From assembly GCA_024643325.1 (NCBI GenBank), contig JAHEND010000006.1, forward strand, positions 20,090 to 84,089: a DNA stretch of 64,000 nt, read 5' to 3'. Positions within the stretch are counted from its first letter, which is position 1, and each line of letters starts with the position of its first letter. Both the position numbers and the translations under genes were made by a program. Origin of the DNA: Sediminicola sp. (GTDB lineage: Bacteria > Bacteroidota > Bacteroidia > Flavobacteriales > Flavobacteriaceae). This document shows, one piece after another, positions 16,225 to 24,444 of this stretch. The notes beneath the pieces were generated by a model. The model saw only the letters and a program-made list of their open reading frames with translations. It was not told the DNA's origin and did not search any database.

Positions 16225-17589
16225 ATGAAAAAGAAACTGCACATATTGACCATAGCCCTAATTGGTTTCGTTGGCGTTTTTAAATTACAAGCGCAAGATT
16301 GTGCGACCAATTTATCTATCTACTCGGAATTTGTAAAAGTAAAAAACTACGATTCAGCCTACGAGCCATGGAAGGTCGTTTATGAAGCTTGTCCTGAATT
16401 AAATCCGGCTAACTTCGTGTATGGAGAAAGAATTTTAAAGTATAAAATTGAAAACAGTGCAGGAGAGGAAAAGAAATCTTTTATAGATCAGTTGCTTGCT
16501 TTGTATCCAAAATACAGAGAGATTTTCCCAGAAAGAGAGGCTTTGGCAGATATGCTTATTGATCAAGCAATGTTGAAAAATGATGAGAAAATTGCCACAA
16601 CAGAAGAGGTTTTTTCGATTTTAGACCAAGCATTTAACCAAGATCGTGTTCACTTCACTAATGCTAAAGCGCTTTATGTGTATTTTTCCTATCTAGTAGA
16701 CTTGAATGCTGCTGGAATAAAAAATTTAGACGCAGTATTTGACACTTACGATCAAGTTGGTGCTAAAATCGATGAAGAGGTGGAGACTTTGAACCAAATG
16801 GTTAACAAATTGCAAGCCAAGGAAGATGCCGGAACTATGTCTTCTAGAGAAAAAAGACAGTTGTCTATTGCAGAGCGTAAATCTGAGACTTTTGTTAAAA
16901 TCAGTGAGAGTATAGATTCTAAGCTTGGAAATTTAGCCAATTGTGAAAACCTAATTCCACTTTACGAGAAGAATTTTGAAGAAAAGAAGACAGATATAAA
17001 ATGGGTTAAATCTGCCGTAGGTAGAATGTATAGTAAAGAGTGTACTGAGGACCCATTATTTGTTAAATTGGTAGAAGCTCAAAACGCATTAGACCCAACT
17101 TCAGATACTTATTTCTATTTGGGACTGTTGAAAATGAATGCTAGAAATAGCCAAGGTGCTGTAGCAGACTTTAATAAAGCAGTTAGCTTAGAGTCTGACA
17201 ATAAAAAGAAGGCTAATATTCTTTATAAGATTGCTACAATTTACAAGAAGGGCAACAAGAGTTTAGCTAGAAATTATGCTCAGAAATCTATTGACAACAA
17301 TCCTTCAATGGGAAAAGCTTATCTGCTTATAGCTGGCCTGTACGCAGATTCTGCTAACGAATGCGGTAGTACTACTTTTGAGAAAAGAGCCATTTATTGG
17401 AAGGCTGCAGAGGTGGCTAAAAAAGCTGCTCGTGTAGACTTGTCTCTAAGAAGTAGAGCGAACCAAACAATTGAGCGTTATATGGCATTAGCTCCATCCA
17501 AAACAGATATTTTCTCTTCAGGATTGGCGGGAAAATCAGTTACTTTTAACTGTTGGGTTGGTGGTAGCGTAGCGGTGCCAAACCTGTAA
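16225..17589 (+). CDS. exported tetratricopeptide-repeat protein
   Basis: A 454-residue protein with a signal peptide (hydrophobic core 5-20, cleavage near QAQ/DC at about 24-26). Helical TPR-like repeats follow throughout, clearest at about 285-375 (DTYFYLGLLKMNARNSQGA and the next two units). The C-terminus VTFNCWVGGSVAVPNL is hydrophobic. The region at about 190-215 is lysine/glutamate-rich and could be a coiled coil. Its last base overlaps the first base of lptC. It is probably a periplasmic scaffold. It belongs to the operon coaX-barrel-TPR-lptC, a set whose two middle members have no assigned role. Confidence 0.75.
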   Translation: MKKKLHILTIALIGFVGVFKLQAQDCATNLSIYSEFVKVKNYDSAYEPWKVVYEACPELNPANFVYGERILKYKIENSAGEEKKSFIDQLLALYPKYREIFPEREALADMLIDQAMLKNDEKIATTEEVFSILDQAFNQDRVHFTNAKALYVYFSYLVDLNAAGIKNLDAVFDTYDQVGAKIDEEVETLNQMVNKLQAKEDAGTMSSREKRQLSIAERKSETFVKISESIDSKLGNLANCENLIPLYEKNFEEKKTDIKWVKSAVGRMYSKECTEDPLFVKLVEAQNALDPTSDTYFYLGLLKMNARNSQGAVADFNKAVSLESDNKKKANILYKIATIYKKGNKSLARNYAQKSIDNNPSMGKAYLLIAGLYADSANECGSTTFEKRAIYWKAAEVAKKAARVDLSLRSRANQTIERYMALAPSKTDIFSSGLAGKSVTFNCWVGGSVAVPNL

Positions 17590-18224
17590 TGAAACGTATA
17601 GAAAACTTAAAATATTTAAAAAGTATTGCCATTACATTTGTAACGGCAATACTTTTTTTTAGTTGTGATTCAAATCAATCAGCAGTTGTTTTTGAAGACC
17701 CTAAAGTGTCTCCTCAGGGAATAGCAGAAAATTTTGTTTTGTACTATACAGAAACCCCGGAAATTTCAGAAATACCAATGGAGGTGGCCATGGGGGGAGC
17801 GTTAAAAAAAGACGCCAGACTTACAGCCATTTTGAGAAGTGCTAAAAGCTTGGATTATCAACATTTAGCATTTCCATATAGAACCTTTCCAGAAGGACTT
17901 GTTTTGGAAGTGTTTGATTTAGACGGTAAGAAAAGTGTGGTTAAATCTGATTACGGGATTATTTATTCTACTACAAATGTAATAGATTTGAGAGGTAATG
18001 TTGTGATAACAACACATGATGGGAAGCAATTAAAAACCCCTCAATTGTATTATGATCAATTAGGAGAATGGATTTTTACCGAAGAAAAATTCACCTATAC
18101 TAATCCTGAAAACCAAACCATTATGGATGGGAAAGGGATGGACTTTAATAGAGATTTTAGTTTTTTAAATGCCCATAAAACATTTGGGTATATGACCATT
18201 AAAGATACAGAAAGCGATGATTAG
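17589..18224 (+). CDS. lptC: LPS export protein LptC
   Basis: A 211-residue protein with an N-terminal hydrophobic segment ending in a lipobox-like FFSC (Cys26), then the LptC/OstA-like beta-jellyroll (DUF1239). Typical features are the repeated strand pattern around KSVVKSDYGIIYSTTNVIDLRGNV (about 117-140), where LPS-bridge strands DxG and NVxDLxGNV recur, and ending in LNAHKTFGY. LptC joins the LptBFG transporter to the periplasmic bridge that carries LPS. It overlaps the TPR gene by 1 base and the next small membrane gene by 8 bases, so translation is coupled. lptE sits at 50473 in another operon. Confidence 0.85.
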   Translation: MKRIENLKYLKSIAITFVTAILFFSCDSNQSAVVFEDPKVSPQGIAENFVLYYTETPEISEIPMEVAMGGALKKDARLTAILRSAKSLDYQHLAFPYRTFPEGLVLEVFDLDGKKSVVKSDYGIIYSTTNVIDLRGNVVITTHDGKQLKTPQLYYDQLGEWIFTEEKFTYTNPENQTIMDGKGMDFNRDFSFLNAHKTFGYMTIKDTESDD

Positions 18225-18420
18225 AATTTTAAAATATACCGAATACCTATACTTGATAGTGGCTATTTTCTCTTTAGTTAAAGTGATAAAGCTATGGGGT
18301 AGTTCCCTTGAGGAAATGGGCATTTTCTTGCTTTTTGGAGTGGTTTCAATTGGAATGTTCTTCTTTAGAAGGAGTTATAGGTTGAAATTTGAAAAAAGGC
18401 AAAACGAAAACAAAAAATAG
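18217..18420 (+). CDS. small two-helix membrane protein
   Basis: A 67-residue protein with two membrane segments (about 8-27 and 33-52) and a basic, cytosolic C-terminus ending KFEKRQNENKK. It overlaps lptC by 8 bases and the CNNM gene by 1 base, so it is certainly in the operon. No function is known. The tight coupling suggests a partner of the CNNM-type protein or of LptC. Confidence 0.7.
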   Translation: MIRILKYTEYLYLIVAIFSLVKVIKLWGSSLEEMGIFLLFGVVSIGMFFFRRSYRLKFEKRQNENKK

Positions 18421-19709
18421 TGGACCTAGACCTTATAATTATAGTACTATCACTCTTTTTTTCAGCCTTTTTTTCTGGTATGGAGATTGCATTTATTTCT
18501 GCGAATAAAATTCATATTGAGATAGAAAAAAAACAAGAAGGTTTTCTGTCTAAAATCCTGACCAGACTCACCAAAAGGCCCTCCAAATTCATTGCTACTA
18601 TGCTTATTGGTAATAATGTGGCCTTGGTTATTTATGGATTGTTTATGGGTGATTTACTCATGGGGTTTTTTGAAAAATGGGCTCCTGTAAGAAGCCCCGT
18701 ATTAAGCTTGTTATTTACAGACTTTAGTTTGCTTACACAAACAGTTATATCTACTTTGATTATTTTACTTACAGCAGAATTCCTACCTAAAGTGCTGTTT
18801 CAAATCTATGCTAATACACTCATTAAAGCCCTAGCGCTACCAGCCTATGTGTTTTATTTGATTTTTTCACAAGTGTCTAATTTTGTGATTTTTATTTCAG
18901 ATTTGATTCTTAAATTACTTTTTAAAACATCGGGAGATTCCGTTCCATTAGCCTTTAGCAAATTGGAAATTGGTGATTATATTACAGAGCAAATGGAGGC
19001 TGTAGCAACAGAAGATGAGGTAGACTCTGAAATTCAAATATTCCAAAATGCTTTAGAGTTTTCTGGAGTAAAGGCCAGAGATGTAATGGTGCCTAGAACA
19101 GATTTGTGTGCAGTAGAAATACATGAGAGTCCTAAAAATTTAGTGAAAATTTTTACAGAAACTGGATTCTCTAAATTGCTGATTTATAAAGACACTATAG
19201 ATAATATTATTGGTTATGTGCATTCCTATGAGCTTTTTAAAAAGCCAGAAACTATCAAAAGTATGCTTTTACCTATTGAGTATGTGCCAGAGACTATGTT
19301 GATCAATGACATATTGAATGTCCTTACTAAAAAGAGAAAAAGTATTGCTATTGTACTAGATGAATATGGAGGAACTTCGGGAATGGTTACGGTGGAAGAT
19401 ATTGTAGAAGAATTATTTGGAGAAATAGAAGACGAGCACGACAGCACTGATTTGATTGAGGAACAATTATCCGACAATACCTATAAATTCTCAGCTAGAT
19501 TAGAAGTAGATTACTTGAATGAAACCTATAATTTAAATCTTGAAGAGCGTGATGAATACGGCACCCTAGGCGGTTTAATTGTACACGAGACAGGGGAGAT
19601 TCCCGCATTAAATCAGAGTATTACTATAGGCCTTTATTGTTTTACTATTTTAGAGGTTTCGGGCAATAAAATAGATTTGGTTTCATTAGAAGTGCTAGAA
19701 AAGGAATAA
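18420..19709 (+). CDS. CNNM/CorC-type membrane protein (hemolysin family, DUF21-CBS-CorC_HlyC)
   Basis: A 429-residue protein. Domains in order are a DUF21 membrane domain (about 1-180, opening with SAFFSGMEIAFISANK), a CBS pair (about 205-330, with the usual ARDVMVPRTDL start and DEYGGTSGMVTVEDIVEELFGEIEDEHD) and a CorC_HlyC domain (about 345-425, ERDEYGTLGGLI). Such proteins export Mg2+ (or Na+/Mg2+) across the inner membrane under nucleotide control. The start is GTG at 18420, sharing a base with the previous stop. The next ATG (residue 21) would cut the first helix, so GTG is preferred. The name hemolysin is historical and does not imply toxicity. Confidence 0.88.
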   Translation: MDLDLIIIVLSLFFSAFFSGMEIAFISANKIHIEIEKKQEGFLSKILTRLTKRPSKFIATMLIGNNVALVIYGLFMGDLLMGFFEKWAPVRSPVLSLLFTDFSLLTQTVISTLIILLTAEFLPKVLFQIYANTLIKALALPAYVFYLIFSQVSNFVIFISDLILKLLFKTSGDSVPLAFSKLEIGDYITEQMEAVATEDEVDSEIQIFQNALEFSGVKARDVMVPRTDLCAVEIHESPKNLVKIFTETGFSKLLIYKDTIDNIIGYVHSYELFKKPETIKSMLLPIEYVPETMLINDILNVLTKKRKSIAIVLDEYGGTSGMVTVEDIVEELFGEIEDEHDSTDLIEEQLSDNTYKFSARLEVDYLNETYNLNLEERDEYGTLGGLIVHETGEIPALNQSITIGLYCFTILEVSGNKIDLVSLEVLEKE

Positions 19710-19801
19710 AGCGCTTTTTAAAAGTTTAAAAATTAGAAGAAGCGAATAAAATTTAAAAAGAAAATGGTATTTTCGCCAACTGATTAAAAGATATTTAGAA
19801 A

Positions 19802-21922
19802 ATGGCAGTATTAGAAAAAATAAGACAGAGAACCACGGTGTTGATCCTTATCATTGGATTGGCTTTATTTGCTTTTGTAATTTCCGGAGTATTTACCAAC
19901 AGCGGAAGCGGATCTCCTATGGGAGGCTCAGCTATTGGAAGTGTTAATGGGGAAGAAATTTCTATAGATGATTTTCGTCAAAAGCTAGAAGTTGCCGCTC
20001 AAAGGGCAGGCAGCCAGGCTACAACTGTTCAATTGGTGAACCAAGTTTGGAATACTGTTTTGAGGTCGAACTTGCTAAATCAAGAAATTGAAGATTTGGG
20101 TATTTCAGTAGAAGGGGATCAGATCATGAATTTTATTAAAAACACCCCATCTTATTCAAACCAACCTGAGTTTCAAGATGAGAATGGTATTTTTAGTGAA
20201 TCTTTATTTATTGCTGCAGTTGCAGATTGGAAAGCCAATAACCCTTACAGATATTCTCTTTGGTTGCAAGACGAATTAGCCATTATTCAGTCTGCTAAAG
20301 AGCAAATGTATTTTAACTTAGTTAAAGCTGGCGTTGGAACTACTTTAGAAGAAGGTAAATTTGATTATAAATTAGCCAATGACAAAGTAGATATTTCATA
20401 TGTAAGAATGCCTTTTTCAGCTGTTCCAGATACCACTATTACAGTAACTGCAGGAGAGATTGAATCTTACATTAGCAAAAATCCAGCCTTATTTAAGCAA
20501 GAACCAGCTAGAGATATTCGTTTGGTTTACTTCGAGGAGAAAGCCTCTAAAGAAGACGAGCAGGCTGTAAAAGATGCTGTAGTAGGTTTGTTGTCAGACA
20601 CAGAGGAGTACAATGAAAATACATCTAACACAGAGAAAGTAGCTGGTTTTATAAATACAACAGATTTAGGGGCGTTTTTAGAACGTAATTCAGACAGTAC
20701 ATACGATACTATTTTTAGGACTAAGAATGAAATAGTAACCACTTTTAGAGACTCTATTATCACTTTAAGTGCTGGTGAAATTTTTGGGCCTTATAAAGAT
20801 AATAATGCTTACAATGTATCCAAATTAGTTGCCAAGAAAAAGAATGGTGCAGTAAAAGCATCACATATTTTAATTTCTTATGTGGGCGCTGAGCGTGTTA
20901 GTCCCTCTGTAACAAGAACAAAAGAAGCAGCTAGAACAGAAGCTAATAGATTGCTTGTAGAGGCTAAAAAATCAAATACTGTTTTTGCTGAATTGGCTAG
21001 AGATAACTCAGATGGTCCTACAGCTTCTAGAGGTGGAGATTTAGGCTTTTTTCAAGAAGGAGAAATGACGCCAAAATTTAATGATTTTGTTTTTTCAAAT
21101 AGAGTAGACGCTATTGGATTGGTTGAGACTGAATTTGGTTTCCATATTGTGAGGGTAGACGACAAACAAGATATTTACCAGATCGCTACCTTGAGTAGAG
21201 ATATTACTCCTTCTGAGCAAACCATTAACACGATTTTCACTCAAGCGACCAAGTTTGAAATGGATGTTACTGAAAATCCAAAAGAATATGTGGCTATTGC
21301 TAAAGAAGGAAATTTTGACGTTAGAAGTGTCAACAAGTTATTAGCCATGGATGAAAACCTTCCAGGTCTTGGTGCACAAAGATCCGTAGTTCAGTGGGCA
21401 TTTAACGAAGACACAGATTTAGGTGCGATTAAAAGATTTAATGTAAATAATGGCTATGCCATTGTTCAGCTTACTGCTAGATATCGTTCAGGAACCATGA
21501 CAGTAGCAGATGCTTCTGCATCAGTGCTGCCAATCTTGAGAAAAGAGAAGAAAGCGAAATGGATCATTGATAATAAAGGAGCTAATACACTAGAAGCTTT
21601 TGCTGCGGCTTCTGGTCAGTCTGTAGAAACAGCTTCTGCATTAAGTGTAAAGAGCCCAATTATCCCTGGAGCTGGTAGGGAGGCTTTTATAGTAGGAAAA
21701 GCATTTAACTTATCTGAAGGTGCTACTTCTTCACTTTTAGTAGGTGAAACAGGCGTTTTCTTAGTGCAACTTAACAAAAAGCAGGAAGCGACTGTATTGG
21801 ATAGCTATGCTACCTACGCAGAAGCGCTTAAAGCAGGAACGCAAAACAGTATATTTTTCAGTAGTTATAATGCCTTAAAAGAAACGGCAACTATTGAAGA
21901 CAATAGAGCTGTATTTTATTAA
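19802..21922 (+). CDS. ppiD: periplasmic peptidyl-prolyl isomerase/chaperone, PpiD/SurA-like
   Basis: A 706-residue envelope foldase. It has one N-terminal membrane anchor (about 12-31), a SurA-type N-domain beginning GSVNGEEISIDDFRQKLE (47-64), and a parvulin rotamase domain at about 350-455 (KASHILISY, then FAELARDNSDGPTA and GGDLGFFQEGEM). A second, degenerate rotamase-like region lies in the C-terminal third. It resembles E. coli PpiD: it stays in the inner membrane and helps newly exported proteins fold, which would matter for a heavily secreting T9SS organism. It stands alone 92 bases after the CNNM gene and ends at a strong terminator. Confidence 0.88.
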   Translation: MAVLEKIRQRTTVLILIIGLALFAFVISGVFTNSGSGSPMGGSAIGSVNGEEISIDDFRQKLEVAAQRAGSQATTVQLVNQVWNTVLRSNLLNQEIEDLGISVEGDQIMNFIKNTPSYSNQPEFQDENGIFSESLFIAAVADWKANNPYRYSLWLQDELAIIQSAKEQMYFNLVKAGVGTTLEEGKFDYKLANDKVDISYVRMPFSAVPDTTITVTAGEIESYISKNPALFKQEPARDIRLVYFEEKASKEDEQAVKDAVVGLLSDTEEYNENTSNTEKVAGFINTTDLGAFLERNSDSTYDTIFRTKNEIVTTFRDSIITLSAGEIFGPYKDNNAYNVSKLVAKKKNGAVKASHILISYVGAERVSPSVTRTKEAARTEANRLLVEAKKSNTVFAELARDNSDGPTASRGGDLGFFQEGEMTPKFNDFVFSNRVDAIGLVETEFGFHIVRVDDKQDIYQIATLSRDITPSEQTINTIFTQATKFEMDVTENPKEYVAIAKEGNFDVRSVNKLLAMDENLPGLGAQRSVVQWAFNEDTDLGAIKRFNVNNGYAIVQLTARYRSGTMTVADASASVLPILRKEKKAKWIIDNKGANTLEAFAAASGQSVETASALSVKSPIIPGAGREAFIVGKAFNLSEGATSSLLVGETGVFLVQLNKKQEATVLDSYATYAEALKAGTQNSIFFSSYNALKETATIEDNRAVFY

Positions 21923-21943
21923 TATTACTCTTTATAGTATCTT

Positions 21944-21976
21944 AAAAAAGGCGGCCTTTCGGCCGCCTTTTTTTTT
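21944..21976. terminator. bidirectional rho-independent terminator
   Basis: The 7-bp stem GGCGGCC / GGCCGCC (21950-21956 with 21961-21967) with loop TTTC is flanked by AAAAA and a long T run. It therefore works in both directions, for ppiD (+) and for the GHMP kinase gene (-). Confidence 0.88.
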
Positions 21977-21995
21977 AATGTGCACTTTAGCGAAA

Positions 21996-22973
21996 TTACA
22001 GGGCCATTTCAGTATAGTAAAAACTGGTAGTATATCCTTTATTAAAAAAGTATTCCTTTGTTTCAATAGGGTTCAATTGTTCAGAGACTGCCATGATAAA
22101 ATCTCCTCCCCAAGCCCCTAAACTTTTAACAGCACCTGGATAGTCTTTAAAAAGGTATTCTTTAACAGGAGTTGTTTGGATTATGTTTCCTATAAAAGCT
22201 TCGTGAGCTTCCATACAAGTCATGAGAGTTTTTGCATCTTTAGCGTTAAGAAGTGACCTACTGAGTGTATTAATCTGCTCAATGGCCTCCATTATTGAAA
22301 ACGCATTTGCTGCCTTTTGTTTTGAATAGGTATTTATTCCCGCCCTGCTGTCTTGTTTTTGATTCAAGTGTATAAATACCGCTTCTTTTAGAAGGACTGC
22401 CTCTAGGTTAATTTCCTGAATTTGTAGTGAATGTATTTTAGTGTTTCTCCTATAACTAATAGGTTTTTTGGCGGCTGCACAAGCAATATCATATCCAGAG
22501 CCACCCATACTAAGCGCAAGTAGTTTAAAAGGGTCTACTGCCGCCCACTGCGCTACATTGTAAATAAGGGTAGAGGAACTGCCCAGTCCCCAGTCTCTAG
22601 GGAATTCTAAATGGGTACTAACGGAGCATCCAGTACTATCTTTTAAAAATGAGGGATTTAATTTTTTAGCTATTTGTAACAACTTTATAAGAAAGTCCTT
22701 TTCGTTTTTTGGCTGGGCATTCATGGAATGGTTCAGCGCTGCTATAGGAAAGCTAAAATCTCCCCAGAGGGTCTTTTCATGGGTATAAGCTTTCCAATCT
22801 ATGGTGTTATTTTCGTGGTCTTCTAAACATAAATCCTGTCCAAAGCGACAAGGAATTGCCATAGCCTCTGCACCATCTAGCACCAAATACTCACTAGTGA
22901 GTAGTAGTTTGCCATGGCAGTAAAAACGTTTTGCATTACTTGGCAGGACTTTGGTATTTGCTAATGTTTTCAT
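21996..22973 (-). CDS. GYDIA-family GHMP kinase (mevalonate-pathway candidate)
   Basis: A 325-residue small-molecule kinase. The GHMP ATP loop is GLGSSST (129-135), and the family tag GSGYDIACA lies at 158-166. It overlaps the HMG-CoA reductase gene upstream by 4 bases. That coupling suggests a mevalonate or phosphomevalonate kinase activity for isoprenoid synthesis, although it differs from standard MVK and PMK sequences. Which of the two steps it serves is not resolved by reading alone. The N-terminal YCHGKLLLTSEYLVLDGA (18-35) matches the substrate-entry strand of mevalonate-type kinases. Confidence 0.85.
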   Translation of the reverse strand: MKTLANTKVLPSNAKRFYCHGKLLLTSEYLVLDGAEAMAIPCRFGQDLCLEDHENNTIDWKAYTHEKTLWGDFSFPIAALNHSMNAQPKNEKDFLIKLLQIAKKLNPSFLKDSTGCSVSTHLEFPRDWGLGSSSTLIYNVAQWAAVDPFKLLALSMGGSGYDIACAAAKKPISYRRNTKIHSLQIQEINLEAVLLKEAVFIHLNQKQDSRAGINTYSKQKAANAFSIMEAIEQINTLSRSLLNAKDAKTLMTCMEAHEAFIGNIIQTTPVKEYLFKDYPGAVKSLGAWGGDFIMAVSEQLNPIETKEYFFNKGYTTSFYYTEMAL

Positions 22974-24298
22974 AAGTGACCATTTTTTCTCAAGGCCTCA
23001 AAACTACTAACCACCAGACTATGTGTAGCTGTTTGCTCTTTAAAATACACTACTAATTGTTCTTTTTCTTGGGCAGTAGCCCCAAGTTGGTTAAGTATGT
23101 TAAGCAGGTGCATTTTCATATGGCCTTTTTGAATCCCACTGGTCACTAAAGAATGTAAGGCTGCGAAATTTTGAGCAAGTCCAGCCACGGCTACAATCTC
23201 CATAAGCCTTTCTGCAGAGGGTTTTTGTAAGACAGCCAAAGACCACTTCACCAATGGGTGTAAATTAGTTAAACCGCCTACGGTTCCTAAGGCCAAAGGC
23301 AGTTCTATCCAAAAGCTGAAAACACTATTTTCTATACTTGCATGGGTGAGGCTAGAATATTGGCCGTCTTTTGCCGCATAAGCATGTACTCCAGCTTCAA
23401 TAGCCCTAAAATCATTCCCCGTTGCTAAAACCACTGCATCTACGCCATTCATAATGCCTTTGTTATGGGTAACAGCCCTATGTGGCTCTGCCTTTGCAAT
23501 AGCAACCGCTTGTACCATTTTCTCAGCAAAAATAGCGCCGGAGGCCCCATCTATACCTTCTAAATCTGCTACAGGGCAAGATACAGTGGCCTTCACAGTA
23601 CAATTGGGTACATAATTAGAGAGAATGCTCATGACCACTTCTACAGACTGTTCTTCTTTTGAAAATCCGTCGTATTGCTGTGATTCTCTTTTTAAGGTAG
23701 CGGCAAATTGCTCCAAACAAGAATTGATGAAGTTGGCACCCATAGCGTCTGCTGTTTGAAATACAGCATGTATTTGAAAATAATGAGCCAAATCTGATGT
23801 TTTGTCTCTCAACGATAAGTTACTAATTCCCCCTCCTCGCTTTTCCATATTCGCTGTGAGTGAGGCACAGTCTGCCAATAAAATGGGCTTTATATGGGCA
23901 AAAAAAGTTTTTAATTTTTTGGGATCACCTTTAAAGAAAAAGTGTACTTGGCCTATTTTTTCAGTACCTAGAACTTCGGTTTTAAATCCGCCTCGGGTTC
24001 CCCAGAACTTAGCAGCTTTACTTGCTGCTGCTACCACGGAACTCTCTTCAATAGCCATTGGTATAGCATAAAGATGATCGTTAATTAAAAAGTTTGGCGC
24101 AATTCCAAGAGGTACATAAAAATTACTAAGGGTGTTTTCTATAAATTCGTCATGTAATTTTTGTAAGTCCTTGTCTTCATGCCAGTATTGGGTGAGTAAG
24201 GATTTTGTTTCAGGATCCCCTTGGGTGAAAGTTTGAGATACCCAGTCTATTTTTTCTTCTTTAGATAGTTTTGAAAATCCTTGAATGGGTGTAGACAT
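22970..24298 (-). CDS. mvaA: hydroxymethylglutaryl-CoA reductase, class II
   Basis: A 442-residue soluble reductase. It lacks membrane segments, and its length fits the bacterial class II enzyme. Landmarks are PLGIAPNFLIND (about 53-64), EESSVVAAASKAAKFW (78-93, with the catalytic Glu), DAMGANFINS (183-192), KGIMNGVDAVVLATGNDFRAIEAG (about 270-293, catalytic Lys and Asp) and LPLALGTVGG (about 330-339). In Flavobacteriia, class II enzymes serve biosynthetic mevalonate formation, although the family is often called degradative. It is first in a two-gene operon with the GYDIA kinase. Confidence 0.95.
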   Translation of the reverse strand: MSTPIQGFSKLSKEEKIDWVSQTFTQGDPETKSLLTQYWHEDKDLQKLHDEFIENTLSNFYVPLGIAPNFLINDHLYAIPMAIEESSVVAAASKAAKFWGTRGGFKTEVLGTEKIGQVHFFFKGDPKKLKTFFAHIKPILLADCASLTANMEKRGGGISNLSLRDKTSDLAHYFQIHAVFQTADAMGANFINSCLEQFAATLKRESQQYDGFSKEEQSVEVVMSILSNYVPNCTVKATVSCPVADLEGIDGASGAIFAEKMVQAVAIAKAEPHRAVTHNKGIMNGVDAVVLATGNDFRAIEAGVHAYAAKDGQYSSLTHASIENSVFSFWIELPLALGTVGGLTNLHPLVKWSLAVLQKPSAERLMEIVAVAGLAQNFAALHSLVTSGIQKGHMKMHLLNILNQLGATAQEKEQLVVYFKEQTATHSLVVSSFEALRKNGHL

Positions 24299-24444
24299 AG
24301 ATTATTTTTTTGTCCCGCTAAGATAGTTAAATCCCATTTTATGACCTATTTGTAGATTCTTTAAAGATTCTCGTATTAAAATCTTATTTTTAGGAGCTTT
24401 ATTACAAAAATACGGACCTTAGGACCTGGTTTGAATTGAATTAT

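Noticed and set aside
18420..19709. Hemolysin toxin
   Set aside because: The DUF21-CBS-CorC_HlyC layout marks an ion-transport protein; the toxin name is a historical label.
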